64,000 bases of DNA from Physcomitrium patens (GCF_000002425.4 NC_037271.1:664922-728921), one strand, 5' to 3'; counted from the first letter of the stretch, positions 21,524-36,408 are shown. Notes: generated by a model not told the origin, from the letters alone. A program made the numbers and translations.

Positions 21524-23520
21524 ATGGCATTGGGTTGGCTTTGTAGGCGTGCTCCAAATGTGACACGGCCAATTGGACAGGGGATTTCAGATGCCCTGTC
21601 TCCCACAAGGTCTGCACTTTTGCTGCAATCCCCGTTCAACTTGTTCATTCAAGCTTTCTTCCTCTTCTTGCACAGATCACGAAGAGAGCGTGTTTCAACA
21701 GAGGGCAAGGTAAATGTTCATCATTTTATGAACGCTCAGGTCTTTGTTCACGAGCAATTGGAACATGGTGCACGTAGGAAATTCTTACGACAATTTTCTA
21801 CTCTGAGGTTGTGGGTTCCTCAATTCGGTATGAATTATAGTAATTCCGACGCTTACAGGGGTGACTGCGTTGTTGAATCTTTTAGAGTAGGCTTGCGGCG
21901 CTGTTGGAGATCATTGAATACAAATTGCTGGGCACGAGACCTAGACAAAGGAATTGGAGCAGGACGCCCAGGAGAGGCTTCTAACAAAGTTAGGAAGCAG
22001 CCATTAGATCGTACCTGTCGAACTGGCTCAAGTATTAAGCATTTGAAAGATCGTTGCTTTGATGACATTATCGAGAAAGATAAGCTTCTTAAGATTGTTT
22101 TGTGTATCAAGGACCTCCTAGGAGCTGAGCCGAGCCGATCCATGACTATATTGGACCTGGGCAAGAACAAGGAAGATTTAGGGTTCAAGGGAAATGGGCG
22201 TCTTGTCGCATTCTTAAAACGTTACCCGGGTGTTTTTGTAGTTCACGAGACTGCGGGATTTGGAAATCTACCTTGGTTTCAGTTTACACCAGAAGCAGAA
22301 GCTGCCTTTGTAGAGGAATTGGAAGTACGAAAAGGAATGAGCAGCGAGGTTGTCATAAAGCTGCAGAAGCTTCTAATGATGTCAAGTGATAGGACGCTCT
22401 TATTATCAAAAATTGCTCACCTTGGGCGAGATTTAGGTCTTCCTGATGATTTCAGGAAAAGTTTTGTGAATGAGTATCCAAACTATTTTCGCGTTGTAGG
22501 AAGTAAATGTACTCTTGATTCTGAAGGTCCTAAACTGGAGCTCGTTAGATGGAGCGCTCGTCTGGCTTTTACAGAAGTTGAGTTAAAAGCTAAAGAATCC
22601 GGACGTGGTGAGTGTCTTGCTTCCTGCCTTAAGTACCGCCGATTTGGATGTGTTGCTTACGCAATTTTGAGCATTAACTTCAATCCATTTTTCTGATATC
22701 TGTTCCCTACAATTTTTTTACACCTACAAAGCTTATCATCAGTCGAACTTTGAGAGTATGTTGCAGATTCTGTTCAAATTTTGGAATCCAGCAGTTCGAA
22801 AGGATCCCGACTCTCAAAGTTTGACGAAGTTGATTGTCCCTCACCGTATCAGGATGCAAACCATCTTCATCCTCGATCTTTTCTGTTCGAGAAACGCGCA
22901 GTACTTCTTGTTCAAGAGCTTTTGTCTCTCACCTTAGAGAAGCGGCTATTAGTGGACCAGCTTACACACTTCCGCAACGAGTTCAAATTTTCGAAAAAGG
23001 TATGTCGTCTTATTTCCGTGTGAATCCTTGTTCTCTTGGCCAAAACATGATGTCAATGCCCTATGCAAAGACAAGGACAAGTATTAAGTTGTAAACTCTG
23101 AGACTTGTATATCATACTTTAGGTACAGGTCTGCTGCAAAATTATAGGTGGCAGAGCAGTAAATACCGAGGCAATTGTCTAAGTTCACTGATGAAGATGC
23201 CTTTGTTGTTGTCTCAGTTACATGGTATGCTAATCCGTCATCCTGAGCACTTCTACGTTTCCAGAAAAGGTTCTCGTGACACTGTGTTTCTGAGAAGGGC
23301 TTTTCAGGAAATTCATATACGTGGTCAGCGTAAGGAATATTGTCTAATTGACAAGCACCCCTTGGTCCTGGTTAAAGAGAAATTTGCAGCTCTCATGGGA
23401 GTGGATTGTGTTGCTTCTAGCACTAGAAAGAGTCCAGGTTCTTTTCAAGGTAAGGGTACTCCTGCGCAGGCCCGCACAGCTCCAGCCGAAGGTTTTGCAA
23501 CGACCAAGGATCCTTGGTGA
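21524..23520 (+). CDS. PORR-domain protein (plant organelle RNA recognition, RPD1/WTF1 family)
   Basis: PORR proteins bind organelle RNA and help splice group II introns in plastids or mitochondria. Three exons join in phase: about 21524-22607, 22767-22999, 23218-23520 (donors gtgagt and gtatgt; acceptors ttgcag and tctcag). Recognisable order: VRKQPLDR, HLKDRCFDDIIEKDKLLKIV, LCIKDLLGAEPSRSMTILDL, LVAFLKRYPGVFVV, SDRTLLLSKIAHLGRDLGLP, FVNEYPNYFRVV, then EKRAVLLVQELLSLTLEKR, LTHFRNEFKFSKK, IRHPEHFYVSRKGSRDTVFL, IDKHPLVLVKEKF. The start is uncertain: 21524 is the first in-frame ATG, but 21730 is also possible, and part of the 5' region (ttgcacag at about 21677, gtaaat at about 21711) looks spliceable. 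The Arg/Ser-rich N-terminus would suit an organelle transit peptide. Part of the 5' region matches 18960-19350. Confidence 0.85.
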
Positions 23521-24412
23521 ATAAACATCAAATGGCACTAGTGTGACCGACACGCTCATCATAAAATCTTATCAAAAGATTGGCCAATTGATTTGGTTTG
23601 CTGATGAAGCTAGGAACCTCTATGTGAATCTGCACCAAGGCATGTTTTAGACAATTTGGAACTTGTAAGCAGCACTTTCTGGCCAAAGCTCCTCAGACTT
23701 CGCAAGTAATAAAATGGTCATTAGTGATCTATTGTACTATTGGGCATGGATTCTTTTCAAACTTTTAGTGTCTTGTCCTAAGCCTGCTTTTAAATCAATT
23801 TGTGAATCTTTTAATCATGCAGTTGTGTTTGCATGGTCTCTGAGATTTGTTGATGAACTCGTTCATTCCATTTTATAAGTAGATGCTTTGTGTGATGCTA
23901 TCTTTGCTACAGGGTTTGTTATGCAAGTTCAGACATGCAAATACCACGTTGCATTTGTGTTGGACTTTAACCTTTTCATGTGTCATGTCTTCGCAGAATT
24001 AGAACAGACATGCAAATACCACGTTGCATTTGTGTTGGACTTTAATCTTTTCATGTGTCATGTCTTCGCAGAATTAGAAGCCACTACCGAAGCCATGAAA
24101 TAGTTCTGACTATCAATGGCATGTAGAGGAATCGAACAAATGGGCATTTCTGGTCATGAATATGGTGGACTTGTTAACAGTGGGGTTACTCGACGAATAG
24201 TGAAAATGTGAAAAATTATGGAAGTAATCGATGTCTCTTTTTTTGCTCTTTTTATCATGTGAAGTAGCTTCGAACTCAGTTATGCAGCTGACATGACGAA
24301 GGGAAGACGTGAGAGTTATGGAATATAGTACATACAAATCTTGCACATATAATTGATCATATAATTGATCATGTGCTAGAGAGTAGTGTGTGCATACAAA
24401 GTGTGGTCAGTA
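23521..24412 (+). other. 3' region of the PORR gene with a 75-bp tandem duplication
   Basis: No separate gene recognised. Between 23930 and 24079 a 75-bp unit (from cagacatgcaaatacc to the end of cgcagaattagaa) occurs twice with a single C/T difference. Each copy ends in a polypyrimidine-poor acceptor-like cttcgcag. An open frame at 23888-24103 simply reads the duplicated unit twice. Chromovirus F begins at 24413. Confidence 0.7.
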
Positions 24413-26603
24413 TGTAGATAAGATATTTGTATTGTTAATATATAGGGATAGGTACTTTGAACTATATTTGAGAAGTTTTGGAAATTTCTATAATTAGGGT
24501 TAGGTTAGTGGATTAGATAGGATCCACCTTGGTATATATTTAAAATAATTTAAGATTATTATCTAAATAGGATTTATTATAGAACCTTCAAGAGAAAATT
24601 GAGGGAGGTTGTGTAGATGGGGCCCATTGTAGAAACCTCTAATAAGAATTTAAGGTGGTTATTTAATTGGAATCTATCATATATGAACATTTTAGAGAGT
24701 TCAAGGTGATTTATAAAGTATGAATAAGACTAACTTGGGCCTTTTGAGTCATCTGGTTAAGTATAGCATCAAATATTTTTTCTTAATACAATTGGATTTT
24801 GTATCTTTTTGTTTTATTTTATTTTGTTACTTTGGTTTCTTAGTATTGAATTTTGTGTTTATATTGTTTTTTGTTGTTTAGTTTTTTTTCTTTTGATATA
24901 GTTTATCTTATCTTATAATGAAGTTTTATGTTGATGTGAATTAGAAGGATTTTGAACACTTGAAATAGATTAGTTTTATTTCATTGATATCAAAATAAGT
25001 ATTAGACTATTCTTTGGTAGTGTGTCAAAAGTCATCATTTAATTCAAGGTCAATTGTTGTGGTCTAAGTGGGTATCATATTGAGGCTACCACAAACTATT
25101 CTTAAAAAGTGAACTGGAAGATGAGAAGATATAATAGTAGAGTCCAACAATGAAATTAAAGCATGAGAGATATGGTGGAGCAATCTCTCATAGAAGCTCA
25201 AATACAACACCTCTTAAATTAGATATTTACCTTCCAAGGGCAAGTAGAAGTCTTATTAGGCCTTGTGTATGGAGAGTCAACATCTATTAGGTTGAAATTG
25301 AGAAAGCTTACTACATACTATAGAACTTCAAGACAAGAAGATGTATATCAATGGATCTTTAACATGCGACAATATTTCTAACTATCTAAGGTAAATACTA
25401 CTAAAAAATTATTTATTCATCTAGTTATTTGACAAATGCGATAGCCATTTAGTGATAACATTGACTTCAAAGCTATGGAACTTATAGTGGATTTTGTGAT
25501 TGGAAGGAATTTGATATCGAGTTTAGGAATCAATTTTTGCCCATTAATGTAGAGAAGATAGCATGCAATCAGCTGATAAATCTTACACAATCTAGGTTGG
25601 TGGAAGATTATGTCTTGTGATTCAAATCCCTATGTCTCCAAATTGACAATGTTTTGGAAGCAAAGATGATGGATTGATTTCTACAAGGTTTGAAATTTGA
25701 AATCTTGTGAGAGCTAGAACTAATAGATCCACAAACATTCAAAGATGTAATTTGAATTGCAAAGAAAGTCAATGCTATAGATTTCAATAATCATAGAGCA
25801 TTACTTATAGCACAAAGTCTTATGCTGCTATCTAATAGTTATGGCACAATAATCAACGGCAATGGAGATTGATGCTTTACAAGGATCATTGATACCACAA
25901 AGACCACAAATATTGGTACAAAAGGGATTATATTTTTATTGTCAGGAATAAGGCCATTAGATTGGAAGTTGTGCAAAACGTCAAATTCAAGCACTAGCAA
26001 AATAAAGTGAGTTTATAATTTCAAAACCCACCAAGTCAATAATGAGATAGAGTAGGAAAACAAGGCTCCCTAGTAAAAGTATCAAGGGCTAGTATTGAAA
26101 ATAACTACTTTTTCTCAAAGACAAATGGCATTGCTTCAGACAATTATAAAAAAAGTTGACTAATGCATCTAATGGGAGTACTAAGAAGACAATCATGTTG
26201 AATGCTTGTAGATTGTGGCTCTACAAAAAATTGCATCTCAAGTAAAATTGCTAACCAACTTGGAATTAAAACTAAGACAATCAAGGGAGGAACAATATAC
26301 GTTGTAGATGACCAAGAGAACGTATTGAGTGAGATATGTGAAGAAGAAACCTTCAAATTAATTGATACTTATGTCTTAAGAGGGAGAATTAAAGTGACAA
26401 AGCTAAGATATGATGTTATCCTTAGAATGCCATGGATAGAGGTGGAAAATAAGCAAGTTGATTACATAGCAAGGATTAAAGATAGTAGATGTAAGATGAT
26501 TCTTTGCACCTCTGCATTAAGTGAAGTAGAAAGACAATGTACAACCAAAGACTTACTCATAAGAGCAATCTTTATGAAGAAGCAAATATAGCATAAGCAA
26601 TTC

Positions 26604-26650
<47 letters not shown>

Positions 26651-29600
26651 TTTTAAATTTTGCATTAATAGTAGAAAAGACAACCAAAGGAGTAAAATGA
26701 GCAAATCAATTCATATGAAAATATCAAGATGTCTTCTCAATTAACCTATCTAGTAGCATATCTTTTGATTGATGTGCCCCTTTTTTAATAGAACTATTGC
26801 TTGGAGCCAAACCAACAATTCAACCTATTTATTGCCTAACACCAAAAGAACTTAAAGAATTGCGAAAGACATTGGTTGAACTCTTGGAAAAAATCATCAT
26901 TCAAGAAAACTCATCACTATGGAAAGCACTTATATTCTTTACACCCAAGAAAGATGGTAGACTTTGTCTTTGCATTGACTATCGAGGTTTTAATAAGTAA
27001 AATATTAACAATGCATATCTACTTTTATGTATAGTTGATCTTCTTAACTAATTTTAAGGTACGACCATCTTTAGTAAATTAGATCTTTGAAGTGTCTATG
27101 GGCAGACACTTATTGCAAGAAAGGATATAAAAAAGACAACATTTTGTATGCGCTATGGATATTTCAAATGATTGGTTTTACCTTTTGGCCTTACTAATGC
27201 TGTGGCTTCTTTCATGAGTCACATGAACAGATTGTTTTAGGACCTTTTGGACAAGTATGTAATTATCTTCATTTAAAATATCCTTTTATATAGTAAAATC
27301 TTTGAAGAATATAAGCAACACGTATAAGAAGTGCTACGTCAACTATAAGATAGTTACTTCTATTACAAGCAATCAAAATGTGAACTTTGAAAGTCAAAAG
27401 TCACCTTTTTGAGGCATGTGGTGTCCTTCAAAGATACGCGTATGGAACAAGATAAGGTGAAAGTACTAAAAGATTAGCTAACCTCTAAGGATGCTTTTGA
27501 AGTATGCTCATTTTTAGGCCTTGTTGGATATTATTGCCATTTTTTTTGGCGATTTGCACACATTGTCGCCTCATTAACAAACCTATTGGTGAAGGATGCT
27601 CTATTTGAGGGGAAATTAAAATAGCAAAGCACCTTTGATTTGTTGAAGGAGACACTCATTACTACTCCAATATTGCAACCATATGATCTCAACCTTTCTT
27701 GTATGTTTGACATTGATGCTTTTGACTTTGCTATTAGAACAGTCCTTCAATAAGATTTTGGTAAGGGCCTTCAATTTGTTGTATATTAATCATGCAAGCT
27801 CAAAAAGGTAGAGCATAATTATTTTATATGTGATTGAGAATAATTAGTGAGTACACTTGCCACAAAGCTATAACAATATTGTTTGTTAGGGGAGCTAATG
27901 GTTATTCTGACTAATCATTGATCCTTCCTATATAATTTGTATATGAAAAATATGAAATCACGACATTATTGTTGGAAAGAACAATTGCAGCTTTTTTATA
28001 TCAAACTTAAGTATAACCAAAGGCGACAATATATTGTATCAGATAGCTTATCATGGAGACTAGACTTGGAAGACAAATCGGGAGTTAAGGTAGAAGTTGC
28101 TACTATTAGTATTGTCATTTCAAACCTAACCAAAGAGGAAGAATGGAAGGAAGCTATGTATAGAGATGCTTATTTTAAGATGATTGATTAAAAGACGGTG
28201 ATATATAACATTAAGATTATAGTCTTAGAGATGGCTAAATCTATTTTTAAAATCAAATTTATATACCTGACAATGCTATATTATAAATGTACATACTTAA
28301 AGAGGGACATAACATCCCAATATTTGGACATTTGGGGTGAGAAAAGACTATAGAACGGATCTCAAGGACAGAGATTTGAGTAAGTTTGGATTGTAATACT
28401 TAAGCTTTTATATATTCTTGCGAATCATGTCAACGTAATAAAGCACGCAACACAGCATTTCTTGAACTATTGCAGCTAATTTTGCTATCTACGGCATGTT
28501 GGAAGGATGTGACTATAGATCTCATTACATGTTTGCCGCAGGCACTTCATAATCATACCACAGTTGCTATCTTTGTAGATTGACTCTCGAAGCAACTTCA
28601 TTTGGCTAAGGTATACTTAGATATTAATGTCCTAGCACTTGCACGACTCTTCTTTGATATTATCTTTTGTTACTATGGATTATCTCATGTCATTATTTTA
28701 GATCATGATCCACGCCTCATAAAAAGTTTTTGGCAAGCCTTGTTTAAGCTATTAAGTACACAACTTGCCATATCTACAACCTTCCATCTCTTAATAAATA
28801 GACAAATAAAGCGTACAAATCAGACCCTAGAAGATATGATGTGGACATTTGTGGTGATTTATCATAATGATTAAGATGAGTTCTTGATGCCTTTGGAGTT
28901 TGTTTATAATCATAGTATTCAAGTAAATATTGGTCATTCACTATTTTTTCTTAATACTAGTCAGCATCTAATTATGCCAACAACTCTCTATGGTTCTATG
29001 AACACCAACAATCTGACAACAAAGGAATTTATATGATGGCTTACGATGGCCTTACAAGAGGCACTATACTACCTCTTTACGGCATAGAATCAATAGAAGT
29101 AGTATGCAGATAACCATCGGTAATACAAGACCTTTTGGAAGAGTGTTCAAGTCTTACTTTCTAATACCAACTTACCACTTGGTACATCAATTCAAACCAT
29201 AAACTAGTACTTTAATGGCTTGGACCTTTCCGTATTTCTATAGTGATTTTTGATGTCGTATTCTGCCTCAAGTTTTTGCGATATATTTGGGTCCATCCAA
29301 TCTTCCATATTTTACAATTGATGGAATTTCATATAAAGCCTAAGCACTTTTCAAATCAACACCAATCACCACCACTATCAATTGTAGTTGATTACGAACA
29401 AGAATATAAAGTGGACAAAATTTTGGAGCATTGCTACCTTCTTGTGGCAGTGGACGTCCTCAACTTTAATACAAAATTCTTTAAAAAGGGTATTCTATCC
29501 ATGATGCAAAGTGGGAACTTACACAAAACTTCATCCATTGCCAAAAGATAATTTAGAGATACCATTGGGAGTAAAATGAGGATATTTTCTATTAATAAAA

Positions 29601-30170
29601 GAGGATTAATTATAACATGATATAGATAAGATATTTGTATTATTGGCACATAAAGATAGGTAGTTAGAACCATATTTGAAAAATCATAGAAGTTTTTAGA
29701 ATTGAGATTAGATTAGTAGATTAAATAGGGTCTACTATAGAACCTTCTTAAAAGAATTTAAGGAAATATTTAAGTAGAATCCATTATCTTAGAACATTCT
29801 AGAAAATCCAGGGTGGTAGAACAAAGTATAAACAGGATTCGCCAAGGCCTTTTGAAGCATCTAATTAGCTATGGCTTAAGATCCTTTCTCTTAATACAAC
29901 TGGGTTTTATATCTTCATGTTTTGTTTTATTCTGTTCTTATTTTGATTGTTGAATTTTGGCTTTTGTGTCTCTTTCTGTTTAATTTTGTAACTTTGTAGA
30001 AATATAAATATCTCAAATCAAAATAAATGAAATAAGTAATTGATATAAACATGTTTAGAAGGGAATTACCAATAGATTCAAGTAAAAATTACCTCAAATT
30101 ATGAAATATTGATATCCAAAGAAGATCAGTTGTCAATTTAGATCAAAATAAAATCTTGAGACACAAAATT
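24413..30170 (+). mobile_element. Ty3/gypsy chromovirus F, both LTRs present, broken
   Basis: Plus-strand element. 5' LTR about 24413-25060, 3' LTR about 29618-30170; both contain the block agataagatatttgtatt near their start. A possible initiator-Met type primer site (gggtatcata) lies near 25067. Gag remains about 25150-26000, including a zinc-knuckle-like segment. Protease about 26190-26500 with VDCGSTKNCIS. Reverse transcriptase about 26800-27450 with TPKKDGRLCLCIDYRGFNK. RNase H about 27650-28080, integrase about 28300-29150, and a chromodomain-like start (YEQEYKVDKILEH) near 29390. There is a (TA)n run at about 26610-26645. It is broken at many points across the coding region. Its left edge abuts the PORR gene 3' flank. 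The right LTR edge is blurred and the target duplication was not found. Confidence 0.75.
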
Positions 30171-30583
30171 ATACACCTATGGCAGCTCCGGGGTTCTTTT
30201 GGAGATTAAAAAGTAGGATTCGGTTAAGATTTATTTAAGATTTATTTAAGATTTATTTAAGATTTATTTAAGTTTTTTCTAATGATTTTTTAGGATTTCT
30301 CATGGATTTCGTTTAGATTTTTGTAGGATTTCTTTAAAGTCTTTTTATGATTTTTTATGATATTTATTTTAGAAATATTTTAGAATTTCTTCATGTTTCT
30401 TTTGTAATATCTTTCAAATTTCTATTGGATTTGATTTAAGCTTGATTGATATTACTAAAGTTTAATTTTAGTTTATTTAAGATTCTATTAGAGTTGTTAG
30501 AATCTTATTGTTGCAATTTTCCTTCTACCTTCTATAGCCAAGTGCCTAGTACATTCTCAAGCAAGATTTCATGTAATACGACA
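30171..30583 (+). mobile_element. Fragment Y of the TGT...ACA LTR-like family
   Basis: It ends tttcatgtaatacgaca (30583), preceded by gtgcctagtacattctcaa, which lines up with the end of insert X (gtacctagtgcattcccaa ... taatacgaca) and, reversed, with insert V. It adjoins the LTR of E at about 30588. It includes an 11-bp tandem (gatttatttaa) at about 30228-30275. Its 5' end is not clear, because the junction with F is blurred. Confidence 0.45.
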
Positions 30584-32247
30584 ACATAGCTTTTAATTAA
30601 GAGTATATATGGAGATAAGAATGAAGCTTTTTTTACTCTTGTCAATGCCTTTCTTGTCTTTAATCTTATTTCAAAACTTTCTATTTTTCTTGTCTTTGGC
30701 AATAGCCATTTTAGTTCAATGCTATGTTATCTTTAAGTGATTTTTTAGTCTTTTTAATGACACAAAAGTATATTGAAGTTTTCTTTGTTCAAAATTCATG
30801 CCCTTGATAGTTTAAGAAAAGCATTAGATTACTATTCTTATCTTATTTTAGAAGTAAATCATTCTAGTTCTATTATTTTATTTTGAAGATTATAAACTAT
30901 CCAACTTTAAATAAATAATATTCTTTTGTAACACTCATTTTTTTCTTAAAAAAAGTGGATTATTCTTTTTTGTAGAAATTTTTATTTAATAGTAGATGTT
31001 ACAGATTTATCTCTCTTTTAATTTAATTTTTTAAATTTATTTGAATTATGTATAGAAGAAAAACTTATAGATGCTATTATCGATAAAAATGAAAATAAAT
31101 TTGCAACTATTGATGATGCATTCTAAGAGTCAAAATTTCATATATTTCCAATATAAATCATGGAAGTACTATTCTTATATGTATGGAAGAATTTCAGAGT
31201 CTATATCAAGAAATTATGGAGTTGAAGGAAGCAAGTAGATCAACTCCATAACCAAATTTTAAAATTTTTACTTTTGTAAGTATGATAGAGACAAGGATTA
31301 ATATGCTTAAGAAGTTTGATGGAATAAAAATAAAGTTTTAAGGATTTTTGCAAGAAGTTAAGCTCTATTTAAGATTACATCTCTTCTAATATGTTGATAG
31401 ATTTATTCAAATTAGGTTCATATACCCACTTCGATTTAGAAGAGCTCTCTTTTAGTTTGTACTTTTAATAAAAAATAATTTATAATTCTTTTATGATTTA
31501 ATTTCATTTCTAAAAGTATATATTGCTATATTTGAAAAAAGTGATCAAATAGAAATAACAAAGATCAAGCTCTTATTTTTATAATAAAAATTAAACTAGC
31601 CACCATATATACTGATGAATTTTAAAACCTCGCTTGCGATGTGGATTAGAATGATAAAGCCCTTATCAATTAATTTCTATATGGATTGAAAGATAACACC
31701 AAAGATTTATTATTAACAAAGCCAAAAGCATAATCTTTGAAATAATTTATTGCTCAAGCCATTATATGTGATAATTGATTATTTAAAAGTATTAAGAACA
31801 AAGACTTGGGTCGAGAAAAATAACTCAAGTATTGATGGCAGCTTCTAAAGTTTTTAAAAACTTATTCACTAAGATTGGAATCAATAAAAATTAATATAGT
31901 TCATTTTAAATTTCTTATATAGTAAGAAAAAATTCAATATCATCAAAAAGAGTTATGCTTTTATAATGAAGAAGCTAAGCACACTGCTCAATATTATTCA
32001 AAGAAGCAATGCAATCACAAAATAAAAAATGCAATTACTAAAGAAGCTAATTTATCAAAAAATAAGTTTCTCTAATAACAATAAAAATCATGTGGTTGAA
32101 ATCATATACAATACCAAGTAAAGGTCTTATTTTTTCCTCAAATCTCTTACCTTGTTTTATAATAGATGTATGTTTAGGATATAAAAATCACAAAGTCTTT
32201 ATATTATTAGATTTAAGAACCTTAGCTTGTTTTATAAATAAATAATT

Positions 32248-32296
<49 letters not shown>

Positions 32297-35200
32297 TAGT
32301 CAAGGAAATTAAATCCCTATCTGTAGAAGTCATAGATGGTCATTTTTGTCTTTTGGAGATATTATCTATAAGATTGTTATTTTAGATGTAGTAAAAAAAG
32401 ATAATAATAGTATAGTAATATTTAATATGATAAGATCTCTATGTAATCTAATTATTTTAGAATTACCATAGATAAAAAATATAATCTTAAATAAATTGAA
32501 TTTTTCATAACCTTAATTTTTTTGGTAGTTTAATCCAAAATTCTATTAGTTAAGTAAAAATACATAAGTCTAGTATATCCAAATTCTTATTAGTAAGAAT
32601 AAAAGCTTTCATATATGTCACAAAAGAAGGGTCATCTTTTGCTATATATGTCACACTCATCTTTAATAGTAAAAAGATAAGTAATATTCATAGTCAATAT
32701 TAAGATTTTCAAGACGTTTTTGAAAAAAAAAATGTATATATATTCTTTCAAAGCATCAACTTTATGATTGTTTAATTGATTTGTAAGAAGAAGCTCAGCC
32801 ACCATTTAAACCAATCTACAACTTATCACAAAATAAGTTAGTTGTACTAAAACAATACATTGATGAAAATTTGGCTAAAAACTTCATATATCATTCAAAA
32901 TCTCCAATAAGAGCTCTTATCTTATTTGTGAAGAAAAAACATGGATCTTTGTAAATGCGTATAGACTATTGAGGACTTAATAAGATCCTTATTAAGAATA
33001 GATATCTCCTATTTTAGATTTTATGACTTTTTGATCAACTCAACAAAACACAGATCTACACAAAAATAGATCTACAAAGAGTTTATAATTTGATATGTAT
33101 TAAAGAAGGAGATGAATAGATAATTATATTTTGAAATAAATATGGACATTTTAAATATAATATCACACCATTTGGACTCACAAATATACCAATTTCTTTT
33201 TAACATCTAATGAATGTTGTTTTTTTATGACTTTTTTGATAATTTTGTCATTTATTATTTAAAGAACATCTTAATCTACTCTAAAAATACAAAAGAGTAT
33301 GAAGTTTATGTTTATTATGTGTTACAAAAATTAAGATATACAAGACTATATGCTAAATTAAAAAAGTGTATATTCTATATTACTAAAGTTAACTTCCTAG
33401 GATACATCATTTTCAACAAAATGCTAATAATGGATCCAAAAAAAGTCCAAACTATCATAGATTGAAAGATTTCAAGAATAGTAAAAGATGTATAATGTTT
33501 TTTGGACTTTGTCAATTTTCACCAAATCTTCATCACGGATTTTTTTCAAGCTATAGCTACACTTATATGTTTGACTTATAAAAACAAACTTGAGTAGAAT
33601 AAAGAAGCCAAAGCATTATTTGATGCTTTAAAAAAGGAATTTACTTCTATACTAATCTTATATTATGTTGACTTTTTTAAGAAATTTTTTATGGAAATAA
33701 ATACATCAGACTTTGTCCTGGATGTAATATTATCATAAATAGGAGTAGATGAAAAACTCCATCTAATAGCTTTTTATTCTAATAAATTTTCAACAACAAA
33801 GATTAATTATAAGTTCCACAATAAAAAACTTTTTATAATCATAGATTCATTTTTAAAATGGCATCATTATCTAAAAGGTTCTTCACATCTAGTCACTATA
33901 TATACATATCACAAGAACTTCAAGTACTTCATATCTATATGTATTTTTAATTAACACCAAGCTCGTTGGAGCATGTTTTTATCAAGATTTGATTTCAAGA
34001 TCACTTATTGACTCCAAAAATAAGATTTATCAAACATCCTTTTTAGACATTCCTATCTTATACCAAAAGAAAGAGATGCAACTTTTGATTAATAAAGAAT
34101 AATTTTCTTGAAGAAAAAGAATTTTTACCTTTAAGTGATAAAATCAACATTAGCTATTGATTCAACCTTGTCAAGCAAATTTAATCAAGTATGTCTTTTG
34201 ATCCTTTTATTCATGATAGTAAAAATACATCTTTTAAGTCTCATAATATTTTTAAGTTTGAGTTCAAGAACAACTTACTTTATTTTTAGGAACAATTGTA
34301 TATTCTAAAAGGTAAGGTATAATTACATATTCATTAAACTTAACATGACTTTTTAGGAGTTAGACATTTTGGATACAATAAGACTTTAGAGCTAATATCA
34401 AGCGATTTTGAGTAGTCTCAAATATGGAAGTCAGTCAAAGACTTTGTACAATCATGTGATATTTGTTGAAGATCCAAAATTCCTTGCCATTGATCTTATA
34501 AACTTCTTCAACTAATGTTTATTTTAAAACAATGATAGTCTTATGTTTCTATGGATTTTATCACAAATCTTCCAGTCTCAAGTTTGTATGATTCTATATT
34601 TGTGATAGTAGATCTTTTTATCAAGATGGCATATTTTATATCATATATTTAATCTATTAGAGATGAAAAAATGGCTAAATTTTTTTTTGACAATATCTAT
34701 TGCTATTATGAATTGCTCAAAGATATTATATGGAATGAAAGGATTCAATTTATATCTAGATTTTAAAAAACTTTTTTTATAATTTTATAAGTAGATAAAA
34801 AGCTTTTTTTTACTTTCTATCTTCAAACCAATGGGCAAACAGAATGGATGATTCAAGTTTTTGAATAATATTTGCGGTGTTCCATCAATTAGCATTAAGA
34901 TGATTGGATAATTCTTTTACTATTGATAGATTTTAAGTACAATAATATAATACATAATTCTACTCAAAAAACATCTTTCTTTGCTAATTATGATTATCAT
35001 CCATAACTTGATACTTTTGAATTTTTAAAAATTAATAATCCTGCAATATAAGATTTGCCAAATCATTTGTAAGAGTTATATGTAATAATAAAGGTGCAAT
35101 TAAAAGAAGCTTAAGAATATCAAATGATCAATGCTGATGCTTATTGCAAAGAACAACTATAATTTAATATGGATGAGAATATATAGCTATTTTATCGCAA

Positions 35201-36408
35201 TATTAAGACTAATTGTTTCTGTGACAAGTTAGACTATTATAGGCTTTGGTCTTTTTTTATTGATAAAAAAATAAATCTTATTACTTATTGATTATATCTA
35301 TGTCAAGGACATGAATCTAAAAAAAAGAAAGTCCTCAATACACTCTTGTGTCATTGAAGAGAACTAAAAAATCACTCAAAAGGTGATATAATATTATACT
35401 AGAATGGCTATTGCCAAAAATAAAAAAACTAGAAAGTCTTGAAACAAGACTAAGGACTAAAAAGGCATTAACAAGAGTGAAGAAGGCTTAACTCTTGCCT
35501 CCATATATACTTTCTAACTAAGAGCTACATGGCGATGTCCTATAGGATCTCCAACATGTGTTGACTTTTCTAGCGACATGTCTTAACTTACAAGGCAAGT
35601 TATCTATATATGTGCCATATAGTAAGCTTGTTCTACAAATTATTACACGAAGATAACTTGTTCCATAAGCTACCTATATATGGTTAGCTTATTGGCCAAG
35701 TTTCTAACCTACAAATGCATCTAAAGTCAAAATTTTATTTATGAAGTTTTTAGGAAGCTTGTCTAGAAGACTTTATGAAATTAATATATATTTACGTACT
35801 TCTATCTAATCATATAAGTAACTATTGGAATAAATGTTTATATTTGTGACATTACTTCTCCTTCTAGGGACAAGTTCCACGAGGAGCAATCTTTATATAT
35901 TGAAAAAGTCCAAGATGCGGCAAATTATATTTGATACATACTCCAAACTTTATTCTCTTTGAAGATGGTTGATAGGTCCTTTCAGCCATCTATAATAGAG
36001 TGAAAAGACCACCCCATTATTTGATTGCTGTTGAGGCCTTCATAATTTCTTTCAAATAAAACATTTGGAACACCGTCAAGAGTTATTCCTATCTCTAATA
36101 AAATCACTAAATATTAGGAGTCTCTTCCAAGGTCATGATACCAAACACGTTGTAGCTTGCCATTTATTCAAGGAAGGACATGTTGCTCTTGAAGATCTTC
36201 ATTTCGATTTTTGTCATCTTGAAGGTTGTGACAATTGTAATGTCTCGTCTAATAAATCTGCAAATAAAAGCTCTTGAATTGAATCTGCTAGTTGTTGGTA
36301 TTCCATCTCCTTAATATCAAAAATACATAGAAGCTATGAAGAAAGATAGAAGATAGAATGTTATCTTCCTTTGATCTTATTTCTTTTATAGCAAAGATTT
36401 ATTATTCT

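Noticed and set aside
36065-36277. Plus-strand 70-residue frame with Cys/His residues near the D 3' LTR
   Set aside because: It lies antisense to the tail region of element D and matches no zinc-finger spacing.
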